Source of the DNA: Dyadobacter diqingensis
Lineage (GTDB): Bacteria > Bacteroidota > Bacteroidia > Cytophagales > Spirosomataceae
NCBI RefSeq assembly: GCF_024220585.1
Contig: NZ_JAMXKF010000008.1
Coordinates: forward strand, 62,001-126,000
Length of the DNA stretch: 64,000 bases
Direction: 5' to 3'
The position numbers were made by a program, and so were the translations under genes. Below, piece by piece: positions 25,904 through 33,527 of the stretch (positions are counted from its first letter, which is position 1; every line of letters starts with the position of its first letter). Under the pieces are notes generated by a model. It did not search any database. It had not been told where the DNA came from and saw only the letters and a program-made list of their open reading frames with translations.

Positions 25904-28291
25904 TTATCTTCTCTTCCTGTGTTTTTTCTCTTTCGGTGCGGCGGCCGCAGGTTTACTTCTTCTTGACGAAGAAGGTCTGCCCGAATCTCTTGAAGAAGAC
26001 TCTCTGGATCGTCTGCTCGGTCTTTCCTCGAAACCACCACTATTTCTTGAACGGATGGATGAAGTGGTATTTCCTGCCAAATACAGATCCATGCTTCTGC
26101 GGGCAAGGTTCGTATCTTTCACCTGAACTTTTACTGCATCGCCAAAGGTGTAGATTTTTTTGGTGCGCTGCCCGATGAGGCGGTAATTTTCCTTATCGTG
26201 TTCATAATAGTCGTCTCCAAGGTCAGTCATTCTTACCAACCCCTCGGAAGCCGTTTCCGTTATTTCAACAAAAATTCCAAACTCGGTGACGCCGGTGATA
26301 ATTCCATCAAAAATCCGGTCTTTGTCCATCGTACTCATGAACTCAACCTGTTTGTACTTAATGGAAGCACGTTCGGCGTCCGAAGCCAGCCTTTCACGTT
26401 CCGAAGAATGTTTACAGGCATCTTCATAGATATCACTGCTTACCGATTCTCCTCCATTCAGATAGTGCTGCAACAAACGGTGCGACATCACGTCGGGATA
26501 ACGGCGTATCGGCGATGTAAAATGTGTATAACGTTTGAAAGCCAGTCCAAAGTGACCAAGATCTTCTACGCTGTATCGTGCCTTTGCCATCGTTCTGACA
26601 GCCAGTGATTCGATCAGGTTTTGTTCCGGTTTTCCTTCCACCTCATGAAGCATACTGTTCATGGACTTGGCGATTTTCTTTTCATCATCTACTTCCAGTT
26701 TATGCCCAAGTTTGGCCACAAAAGAGGCAAATGTTTTCAGACGGTCCGGGTCCGGTGCTTCGTGGACACGATACACCATCGTATTTTTTGACGGACCTTT
26801 GGAAAGCGAGTACACAAATTCGGCGACTCTTTTATTCGCCAAAAGCATAAATTCTTCAATCAGCTTATGCGAGTCGTGGCGCTCTTTTTGATAAACACCC
26901 AAAGGTTTTCCATTTTCGTCCAGACGGAATCGCACCTCTGCCGTTTCAAAATTGATCGCTCCGTTTTTGAAACGCTCTTTCCTGAGTATTTTGGCAATGC
27001 TGTTCAGCAATGTCAGCTCGTTGGGATAGTCGCCCTCCTTCGTATCCAGTACTTGTTGCGCCTCCTCATAGGAATAACGTCGTTCAGAGTGGATAACCGT
27101 TCTTCCAAACCATTCTTTCAGAATTTTGCCTTTCGGACTCAGTTCGAAAATCGCTGAAAATGCCAGGCGGTCTTCATTGGGACGCAGGGAACAGAGGTTA
27201 TTTGAAAGTTTTTCCGGAAGCATCGGAACCGTACGGTCCACGAGATACACGGAAGTCGCCCTGCGATTTGCTTCTTTTTCAAGCTCAGTACCAGGACGAA
27301 CATAATGCGACACATCAGCGATATGGACACCTACTTCCACATTGCCTTCGTCCAGATAACGTACCGACAGTGCATCGTCAAAATCCTTGGCATCGACCGG
27401 GTCAATGGTAAAGGTCAGCGTAGCACGCATATCCCTCCGCTTCAAAATTTCTTCTTTGGGAATAGCGTCAGGTATTTTCTGAGCTTCTTTTTCTACGGAT
27501 TCCGGAAATTCATAAGGCAGGCCAAATTCAGCCAGGATCGCGTGCATTTCTACATCGTTTTCTCCCGCCTGTCCCAGAACATGAATAATTTCTCCTTCCG
27601 GCTGTCGCGTGCGCGTTGGCCAGGTTGTCATTTTCACGATTACCTTATCGCCATTGGAAGCACCATTCAGATGTTCAGGCTCTACAAAAATCGGGTCAAA
27701 CAATTTTTTATGATCGGGTTGAACGACGGCATATTTAGGCCAAACTTCAATAATCCCGACAATTTCGGATTGCGTACGTTGGGTTATTTCAACGACACGT
27801 CCTTCTACACGTGTTTTTCCGGAATCTCCGCGGCTGGTTTGTTGCCTTCTCCCTGACTTTGACAACACCTGAATTTTGACGATATCGCCGTCCCAGGCGC
27901 CATTCAGCAGTTCGGTTTCTACGTATATATCATCCTCGCGCCCTTCAATAATCACAAAGGCAAAACCCTTGTTGACGCGGTCTACCCGTCCCGTAAGCCC
28001 GGTATCTGCCTGTGGCTTGTTAGGTGCTGCGGTAAAAGTACCGTCGACATTGGAGCGAATCCGCCCATCTTCCTGAAGTTCGTGCAGGATTTCGTTAAAA
28101 AGCGCTCTTACTTTCCTGTCTTCCACACCAAAATGGCCGTGGACGTCGAAAGGACGGAAGGAATGTTCGCTGTTCAGATCGAAAAATGCCGCAATGTCAG
28201 CTTTTAAATTATCTATATAGGATACAATGCCGTGCGGCGCTTTGGCTGTTTTTTGTTCTTTAAATTCTTTTTTTGGTTTTTTATCTCTCAT
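25904..28291 (-). CDS. rnr: Ribonuclease R
   Basis: A 795-residue RNase R, the 3'-5' exoribonuclease that degrades structured RNA and helps tmRNA and mRNA quality control. Domain order: N-terminal winged-helix region (about 20-85), cold-shock domains (about 95-260), catalytic RNB domain with the metal-binding 'IDPVDAKDFDDALS' (about 313-326) and 'HFTSPIRRYPDVMSHRLLQHYL', then an S1 domain ('DRIFDGIITGVTEFGIFVEI'). A basic/serine-rich tail (~60 residues, RRSRESSSRDSGRPSSSRRSK...) follows. ATG at 28291. It is the last gene of a run lipB / unknown / exonuclease / rnr on the minus strand, with gaps of 12-66 nt. Confidence 0.96.
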   Translation of the reverse strand: MRDKKPKKEFKEQKTAKAPHGIVSYIDNLKADIAAFFDLNSEHSFRPFDVHGHFGVEDRKVRALFNEILHELQEDGRIRSNVDGTFTAAPNKPQADTGLTGRVDRVNKGFAFVIIEGREDDIYVETELLNGAWDGDIVKIQVLSKSGRRQQTSRGDSGKTRVEGRVVEITQRTQSEIVGIIEVWPKYAVVQPDHKKLFDPIFVEPEHLNGASNGDKVIVKMTTWPTRTRQPEGEIIHVLGQAGENDVEMHAILAEFGLPYEFPESVEKEAQKIPDAIPKEEILKRRDMRATLTFTIDPVDAKDFDDALSVRYLDEGNVEVGVHIADVSHYVRPGTELEKEANRRATSVYLVDRTVPMLPEKLSNNLCSLRPNEDRLAFSAIFELSPKGKILKEWFGRTVIHSERRYSYEEAQQVLDTKEGDYPNELTLLNSIAKILRKERFKNGAINFETAEVRFRLDENGKPLGVYQKERHDSHKLIEEFMLLANKRVAEFVYSLSKGPSKNTMVYRVHEAPDPDRLKTFASFVAKLGHKLEVDDEKKIAKSMNSMLHEVEGKPEQNLIESLAVRTMAKARYSVEDLGHFGLAFKRYTHFTSPIRRYPDVMSHRLLQHYLNGGESVSSDIYEDACKHSSERERLASDAERASIKYKQVEFMSTMDKDRIFDGIITGVTEFGIFVEITETASEGLVRMTDLGDDYYEHDKENYRLIGQRTKKIYTFGDAVKVQVKDTNLARRSMDLYLAGNTTSSIRSRNSGGFEERPSRRSRESSSRDSGRPSSSRRSKPAAAAPKEKKHRKRR

Positions 28292-28357
28292 GAAGTTTTA
28301 TGAGTAATTGTTGATTAAGAAAGGTGGAATAGCAGCTTTGCTGTTAAAATAATCAAT

Positions 28358-29092
28358 TTATTCCACTCTTGTAATATTATCAGCCTGTACCGGCTGAAAA
28401 CTATGCATACGTAAATATAATTGCGCCAGTACAACCACATCTTCTCTGCAATATCGGCAAATTTTAGCGAGATCGTTCTCTTCGTAGTAAACACGGGTGA
28501 CCTGATCACCGCTCATTTCGTTTTTGCTGCCGGGAATATCAAAAACGGCGGCGAGTAAATCCAGCGATGTATAACTCTTATAATCACCGAATTTCCATAA
28601 ATCCATGGTGTCCTGATGCAGGATCTCCCAAGGCTTTTTACCAGTTATCTGCAATGCTTTAGGAATTTCTATGCCATGGATCAGCATGCGCCGGCAGAGA
28701 AACGGGAAGTCAAATTCCCTGCCATTATGGGCGCAGAGAATCAGCTGTTCTGCCGGGTATTTTTCTATAAGTGCTTTAAATTCAAGCAATAAATTTACTT
28801 CGTCGTCATTGGAGAAACTTCTGACTTTGAAAGCAATCTCGTTATTTTCGTCCCAATAAAAGGCGCCAAAGGCAATACATACAATCTTGCCGAATTCTGC
28901 ATAAATGGCGCCACGATCGTAAAAATACTCGTTGTTGGAAAGTGTTTCATCACCCTTTCTCAATGTTGCGGCCTTCTTATCCCAAAGCTTTTGCATGCGC
29001 TCAGGTAGCTCGTCATAAGAGGCGTAACCGGCTACGGTTTCAATGTCAAGCAGGAGGAAATTTTTTGCTTTTCTGCGAAATTCATCTGTCAT
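28358..29092 (-). CDS. 3'-5' exonuclease of the PolB-like DEDDy family
   Basis: A 244-residue exonuclease similar to the proofreading domain of PolB (PF10108). The DEDD motifs are visible: Exo I 'LLLDIETV' (Asp/Glu), Exo II 'CAHNGREFDFPFLCRR' (Asp), and Exo III 'YCREDVVVLAQLYL', where Tyr/Asp are the DEDDy pair. There is no polymerase domain. I start it at ATG 29092 (MTDEFRRKAK); the longer frame up to 29227 overlaps the next gene and has a basic, Ser-rich stretch unlike the family. It sits between rnr and an unknown gene in a minus-strand run. Confidence 0.9.
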   Translation of the reverse strand: MTDEFRRKAKNFLLLDIETVAGYASYDELPERMQKLWDKKAATLRKGDETLSNNEYFYDRGAIYAEFGKIVCIAFGAFYWDENNEIAFKVRSFSNDDEVNLLLEFKALIEKYPAEQLILCAHNGREFDFPFLCRRMLIHGIEIPKALQITGKKPWEILHQDTMDLWKFGDYKSYTSLDLLAAVFDIPGSKNEMSGDQVTRVYYEENDLAKICRYCREDVVVLAQLYLRMHSFQPVQADNITRVE

Positions 29093-29117
29093 AGTGTGTG
29101 TTTGTTGTTGATTTTTT

Positions 29118-29531
29118 TTAGTCGTGCAGGACGCCTTCCAGACCGAGCGGCTCGATCTCGATGATATTGTCCTCCACGATACTGTCCGGTACGAAGATAA
29201 ACTTTTTATCGTAAATCTGATTACCAAGGAAATAGCTGATCCAGAACTCGTTATTTAAATGAAAAACGTCGGGCATGATAGGCTCTACCACCACATGGTC
29301 CTGCGGTTTTATCTCAGGAAAAAAGTGACGCAACGTTGACGTTTTAATCCCGGCATTTTCACCAGATTCGGTATTTCCATAACCTTTCGAAGTAACAAAA
29401 ACCCCTGTGATCGGCTGATCGTTTCTATTGATCACAATCACGTTCCACTCGGCCTCGTTCGCTTCATTAATCTTTCTCACAACGGCCACTTTCACACCTT
29501 CAACCGGGTGAAATGTAATATCCTTTTTCAT
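29118..29531 (-). CDS. Conserved-looking hypothetical protein (137 residues)
   Basis: A 137-residue soluble protein of mixed alpha/beta character: an N-terminal basic segment, a mid-region 'GVFVTSKGYGNTES' and an acidic C-terminus ('SIVEDNIIEIEPLGLEG'). It has no signal peptide, membrane helix or catalytic motif I can name. It sits 12 nt downstream of lipB and 25 nt upstream of the exonuclease gene on the same strand, so it is co-transcribed. I do not recognise the family. Confidence 0.85.
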   Translation of the reverse strand: MKKDITFHPVEGVKVAVVRKINEANEAEWNVIVINRNDQPITGVFVTSKGYGNTESGENAGIKTSTLRHFFPEIKPQDHVVVEPIMPDVFHLNNEFWISYFLGNQIYDKKFIFVPDSIVEDNIIEIEPLGLEGVLHD

Positions 29532-29543
29532 GCTTTTTTACGC

Positions 29544-30296
29544 TTAATTTTCTAAAATGTCTGTTTTTGAATAGTATGGATTTCCCCAGACCATTTCAAA
29601 AAGAGTACCCAAATGATTCTTTAATGTAGCAGAAACCTCATCAAAATCCACCTCCCGACCAAGTTCTTTGCTGATGGAAGTAACTGCTTTGTCCTCGATG
29701 CCGCAGGGAACAATATTTCCGAAGTAGGCCATGTCAGTATTTACGTTCAGTGCAAAACCGTGCATGGTAACCCAGCGACTGGCTTTTACGCCCATGGCAC
29801 AAATTTTCCTCGGATTTTTCTGTTCAACAAAATCGAGCCAGACACCGGTTAGTCCATTGATCCTGCCTGCGCTGATGTTATAGTCGGCCAGAGTGAGAAT
29901 AATCGCCTCTTCCAGCGTCCGCATGTATTTATGAATATCCGTGAAAAAGTTGTCAAGATCAAGAATTGGATAGCCAACCAGTTGTCCCGGGCCGTGATAG
30001 GTAATATCTCCGCCACGGTTAATTTTATAGAATTTTGCCTGTTTCTGGCTCAGATCGTCTTCGTTCAACAGCAAATGATCCGGCTTACCGCTTTTGCCAA
30101 GGGTGTAAACGTGCGGGTGCTGACAGAAAAGGACTCGGTTGGGCGTAACGAGTTGTTCGTCAGCCGGCAATGTCCGGTTCTGCGTTTTTATCGAAAGCGT
30201 TTCTGCAAAGAGTTTTTCCTGATAATCCCACGCTTCCTGATAATCGATCAGACCTAAATTCTGGAATTCTGCTTGTTTGTTAATGAGGGTATTCAT
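29544..30296 (-). CDS. lipB: Octanoyl-(acyl-carrier-protein) transferase
   Basis: A 250-residue LipB, which moves octanoyl groups from ACP to the lipoyl domains of 2-oxoacid dehydrogenases and the glycine cleavage system. Diagnostic motifs are 'RGGDITYHGPGQLVGYPIL' (RGG-x-TYHGPGQ), 'GVKASRWVTMHGFALN' with the catalytic Lys, and 'PCGIEDKAVTSI' with the nucleophilic Cys198. I use ATG 30296 (MNTLINKQAE); the frame continues upstream to an ATG at 30401, but those 35 residues lie outside the family. It is the first gene of the run toward rnr and is divergent from yraN. Confidence 0.95.
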   Translation of the reverse strand: MNTLINKQAEFQNLGLIDYQEAWDYQEKLFAETLSIKTQNRTLPADEQLVTPNRVLFCQHPHVYTLGKSGKPDHLLLNEDDLSQKQAKFYKINRGGDITYHGPGQLVGYPILDLDNFFTDIHKYMRTLEEAIILTLADYNISAGRINGLTGVWLDFVEQKNPRKICAMGVKASRWVTMHGFALNVNTDMAYFGNIVPCGIEDKAVTSISKELGREVDFDEVSATLKNHLGTLFEMVWGNPYYSKTDILEN

Positions 30297-30467
30297 GTCT
30301 GGGAATATCGATTTGAATTTGGAAAGTATCAAATCATCTGATTGGAAACAAATTCGGGCCGCGGGCCTGGATGAGGTATAGTTAAAATGTTGTTTATTCA
30401 AATACCGATTAAAACCGGAAATCGTGTTGTGGTTTCTTTTTCTTACTAATCAATAACACTAATTTGT

Positions 30468-30839
30468 ATGAAAAATGTTCGAATGGCTATACACAACACG
30501 ACCGGAAGCTGGGGTGAAACCCAGGCAACAGCCTTTTTGGAAGGAAAAGGCTACGAAATCATTGAAAAAAATTATCGGCACAAACACGCAGAAATCGACC
30601 TGATTGTCAAGAAAAACAAGACGATGATTTTCGTGGAGGTTAAAACCCGGAGCGGAACAGGCTTTGGCATGCCCGAAGAATTTGTGAATTATACCAAGGC
30701 TAGACTGATCATGAAAGCTGCGGAAAATTACATTTATACTAAGGACTGGCACTTCGATATCCGCTTTGATATCGTTTCGATTTTAATTCTTTCAAACGGA
30801 GGAGTAAATATTAAACATATTGAAGATGCGTTTTCGTGA
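30468..30839 (+). CDS. YraN family (UPF0102) nuclease-like protein
   Basis: A 123-residue YraN/UPF0102 protein with a restriction-endonuclease fold. The motif order 'GETQATAFLEGKGYEIIEKNYR', 'AEIDLIVKK' and 'IFVEVKTRS' is the PD-(D/E)xK pattern (D in EID, E-x-K in VEVKT). Its role is unknown, although some family members influence DNA uptake or repair. The start is ATG 30468; a second ATG five codons later (30483) is possible. It is divergent from lipB. Confidence 0.9.
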   Translation: MKNVRMAIHNTTGSWGETQATAFLEGKGYEIIEKNYRHKHAEIDLIVKKNKTMIFVEVKTRSGTGFGMPEEFVNYTKARLIMKAAENYIYTKDWHFDIRFDIVSILILSNGGVNIKHIEDAFS

Positions 30840-30992
30840 GATTGTACGAATCAGATATTTTGGAGTATAATTAGCGACCGAATTTTGATGGTTATAAACA
30901 GGACTCTCCAAAGAAGCACATGGCTGGAAGTTAATATTGTGAAAAGTATAAATTGGTAAAATTAAAATGACTTATAATTGCCTGTATTTTTC

Positions 30993-31061
30993 AGCCACAT
31001 TTGTGGCTTCCTGTTTATAGAAATGCTTGCTGATTAACAATAATCTGGCTCCGTAGGAGCC
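30993..31061. repeat. Mini-palindrome cluster, locus 2
   Basis: Two short palindromes, AGCCACA-tt-TGTGGCT (30993-31008) and GGCTCC-gta-GGAGCC (31047-31061), 54 nt start to start. The first is followed by CCTGTTTATAG. Same family as at 9.7, 41.2 and 54.3 kb. The remaining 30840-31080 sequence has no gene I can support. Confidence 0.7.
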
Positions 31062-31080
31062 TCCTTTGATTTCCTAAATC

Positions 31081-33372
31081 ATGAATAAAATCCTTTTATC
31101 GTTATTATTGGCTCTGGCCGGCACTAGTAATGCTCAACCCTTGATCAAACACGATCTCCAATTTGACTCTCTGGCGACGGTCTGGGATGAAGCCATTCCG
31201 CTGGGAAACGGTACTGTCGGCGCGCTGATCTGGAAAAACAACGATCGTTTACGGTTTTCGCTGGATCGCGCGGACATTTGGGATATGCGCCCGATGGCTG
31301 GTTTGCACCGACAAGAATTCAGCTTCAAATGGGTGCAGGAGCAAGTGGAAAAGAAGGACTATAAGCCCGTTCAAAGATATTTTGATGCACCTTACGACAG
31401 AGAGCCGGCTCCGTCCAAAATTCCGGCGGGTGCCCTGGAATTTAATTTACCCGGTAATAAAAAGGTAAAATCTGTCCATCTGTCATTGGATAAGGCCTTG
31501 TGTGAAGTCAAGTGGGAAGATGGCCTGACGTTAAAAACGTTTGTGCACGCAACGGAACCGGTAGGATGGTTTAGGTTTGAAAACTTGAAAACGGACATCC
31601 TGCCAAGTCTGATTGCACCAAATTATCAGGGAAAGTTGACGGAAGGTGGAGAAGTTAATTCGCTCGTGGGCGATGACCTGGCAAGATTGGGTTACAAACA
31701 GGGCTCTGTAATCCGGCAGGGCAACAGCATTACGTATAAACAGGAAGGCTGGGGCGGATTTACGTATGAAATTACCGTTCAGTGGAAAAAAATAAATGCC
31801 GGCGCTGTGGAGGGAACGTGGAGTATTTCATCCCAATATCCCGGCAAAAAGATAAATCCGGTTTCTTCGTCAATTGCCAGGACAACTTTGCAGCGGGGAT
31901 TTGATAAGGATTTTACCGTTCACAGCCATTGGTGGAAAAAATTCTGGAATCAATCGGCGATCCATGTCCCCGACCCGGTTATTGAAAAGCAATGGTATCT
32001 GGAGCAATATAAATTTGGTTCTGCGGCTCGTCGTGGAGCACCGCCGATTTCGTTGCAGGCTGTCTGGACCGCAGATAATGGCAGAATTCCACCATGGAAA
32101 GGCGATTTTCATCATGATTTGAATACGCAGCTTAGCTATTGGCCAAGTTACAGCGGGAATCACCTCGAAGAAGGTCTTGGTTTTTTTGATCATCTGGACG
32201 AAAACCTAGAGAATTACAAACGATACACCAGGACGTATTTCGGTGTGGAAGGGCTGGCAGTTCCGGGTGTGACCACTTTGGATGGAACCGAAATGGGTGG
32301 CTGGATCCAGTATTCGCTCTCTCCAACTGTGTCGTCATGGCTGGCGCATCATTATTACCTGCAATGGAAATATAGCATGGATAAGGATTTTCTCAAGAAC
32401 CGGGCCTATCCCTGGGTAAAGGAAGTGTGTAATTTTCTGGAAAAAATAACAGTGAAGGATGAAAAGGGATTGAGAAAATTACCCATTAGCGCGAGTCCCG
32501 AAATCAGGGATAACAGTCTTGAAGCGTGGTTTCCACAGAACACAAATTACGATCTGGCGCTGATGAAATTTTCATTTGAGGCCGGCGCGGAACTTGCTTT
32601 GGAATTGGGTCTGGTTTCCGAATCAGACCATTGGAAGGAAATCCTGGCCAGTTTTGGAGACTTTGCGATTACAGAAAACAGCGAACTGATGTTTGCGCCG
32701 TCTCTGCCCTATCAGGAATCACACAGGCATTTTTCGCATATGATGGCGATTCACCCGCTTGGGCTGATTAAGTGGGAAGATGGAGGTAAGGCACAGGAAA
32801 TTATTAAAAATTCGATCACGTTGCTGGATAAAATAGGCCCGGACGGGTGGTGTGGTTATTCCTATTCCTGGCTTGCCAACATGAAAGCCCGTGCAAAGGA
32901 TGGCGACGGTGCCGCAAAGGATTTATCGATTTTTGCAAAAGCATTTGTACTTCCAAACAGTTTCCATGCCAACGGCGACCAGACAAAATCGGGCTTGTCG
33001 AGATTTACTTATCGCCCCTTTACACTTGAAGGAAACTTCGCCTTTGCAGCCGGATTACAGGAAATGCTGCTTCAGAGTTATGCAGGATTTATAGAAATTA
33101 TGCCGGCAGTTCCGGATAGCTGGAAGGATATAGCTTTTGAAAAGTTGAGAGCGGAGGGTGCGTTTTTAATCAGTGCAAAAAAAGTGGACGGGCATGTTAC
33201 TGAGATTAAGATCGAAGCTGAAAAAGGTGGTGTGGCTACTCTGAAATTGCCATTTGAAAAGTGGGAAACAGTAATAGCAAAAGATGTCACGACGGATATT
33301 CAGGATGAGGGTTTTATCGAATTGAAATGTAAACCGGGTGGCAGCGTTATATTGAGAAATAAAATGAACTGA
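31081..33372 (+). CDS. Secreted GH95-like glycoside hydrolase
   Basis: A 763-residue exported enzyme (signal peptide to about residue 18, LAGTSNAQP) with the layout of the GH95 alpha-L-fucosidase/galactosidase family. An N-terminal super-sandwich begins 'WDEAIPLGNGTVGALIWKN', and an (alpha/alpha)6 barrel carries 'RRGAPPISLQAVWTADNGRIPPWKGDFHHDLNTQLSYWPSY'. A C-terminal domain has 'YAGFIEIMPAVPDSWKDIAF' and 'GAFLISAKKVDG'. It would release deoxy-sugar or galactose residues from glycans in the periplasm or at the surface. It begins a co-directional block through 40.6 kb that includes rhamnose mutarotase, suggesting a deoxy-sugar-containing substrate. Substrate identity is not shown. Confidence 0.85.
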   Translation: MNKILLSLLLALAGTSNAQPLIKHDLQFDSLATVWDEAIPLGNGTVGALIWKNNDRLRFSLDRADIWDMRPMAGLHRQEFSFKWVQEQVEKKDYKPVQRYFDAPYDREPAPSKIPAGALEFNLPGNKKVKSVHLSLDKALCEVKWEDGLTLKTFVHATEPVGWFRFENLKTDILPSLIAPNYQGKLTEGGEVNSLVGDDLARLGYKQGSVIRQGNSITYKQEGWGGFTYEITVQWKKINAGAVEGTWSISSQYPGKKINPVSSSIARTTLQRGFDKDFTVHSHWWKKFWNQSAIHVPDPVIEKQWYLEQYKFGSAARRGAPPISLQAVWTADNGRIPPWKGDFHHDLNTQLSYWPSYSGNHLEEGLGFFDHLDENLENYKRYTRTYFGVEGLAVPGVTTLDGTEMGGWIQYSLSPTVSSWLAHHYYLQWKYSMDKDFLKNRAYPWVKEVCNFLEKITVKDEKGLRKLPISASPEIRDNSLEAWFPQNTNYDLALMKFSFEAGAELALELGLVSESDHWKEILASFGDFAITENSELMFAPSLPYQESHRHFSHMMAIHPLGLIKWEDGGKAQEIIKNSITLLDKIGPDGWCGYSYSWLANMKARAKDGDGAAKDLSIFAKAFVLPNSFHANGDQTKSGLSRFTYRPFTLEGNFAFAAGLQEMLLQSYAGFIEIMPAVPDSWKDIAFEKLRAEGAFLISAKKVDGHVTEIKIEAEKGGVATLKLPFEKWETVIAKDVTTDIQDEGFIELKCKPGGSVILRNKMN

Positions 33373-33527
33373 CCTAAATCGGAATAAAAAATTGCGCTGA
33401 TTCTGAGCAGAATGTGATTGGAGTGGTATTAAGTAAAAAATAGCTGAATTTGGATTAAAGAAAGTATTTTTAATAAATCACCGGCTTTGTGTTAAAAATA
33501 ACAAAAAGTTAAAAGCAGTTCCTGGCG

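Noticed and set aside
28358..29227. Longer start (29227) for the PolB-like exonuclease
   Set aside because: The extra 45 residues overlap the neighbouring gene and are basic/serine-rich, unlike the family; ATG 29092 starts directly before the conserved core.
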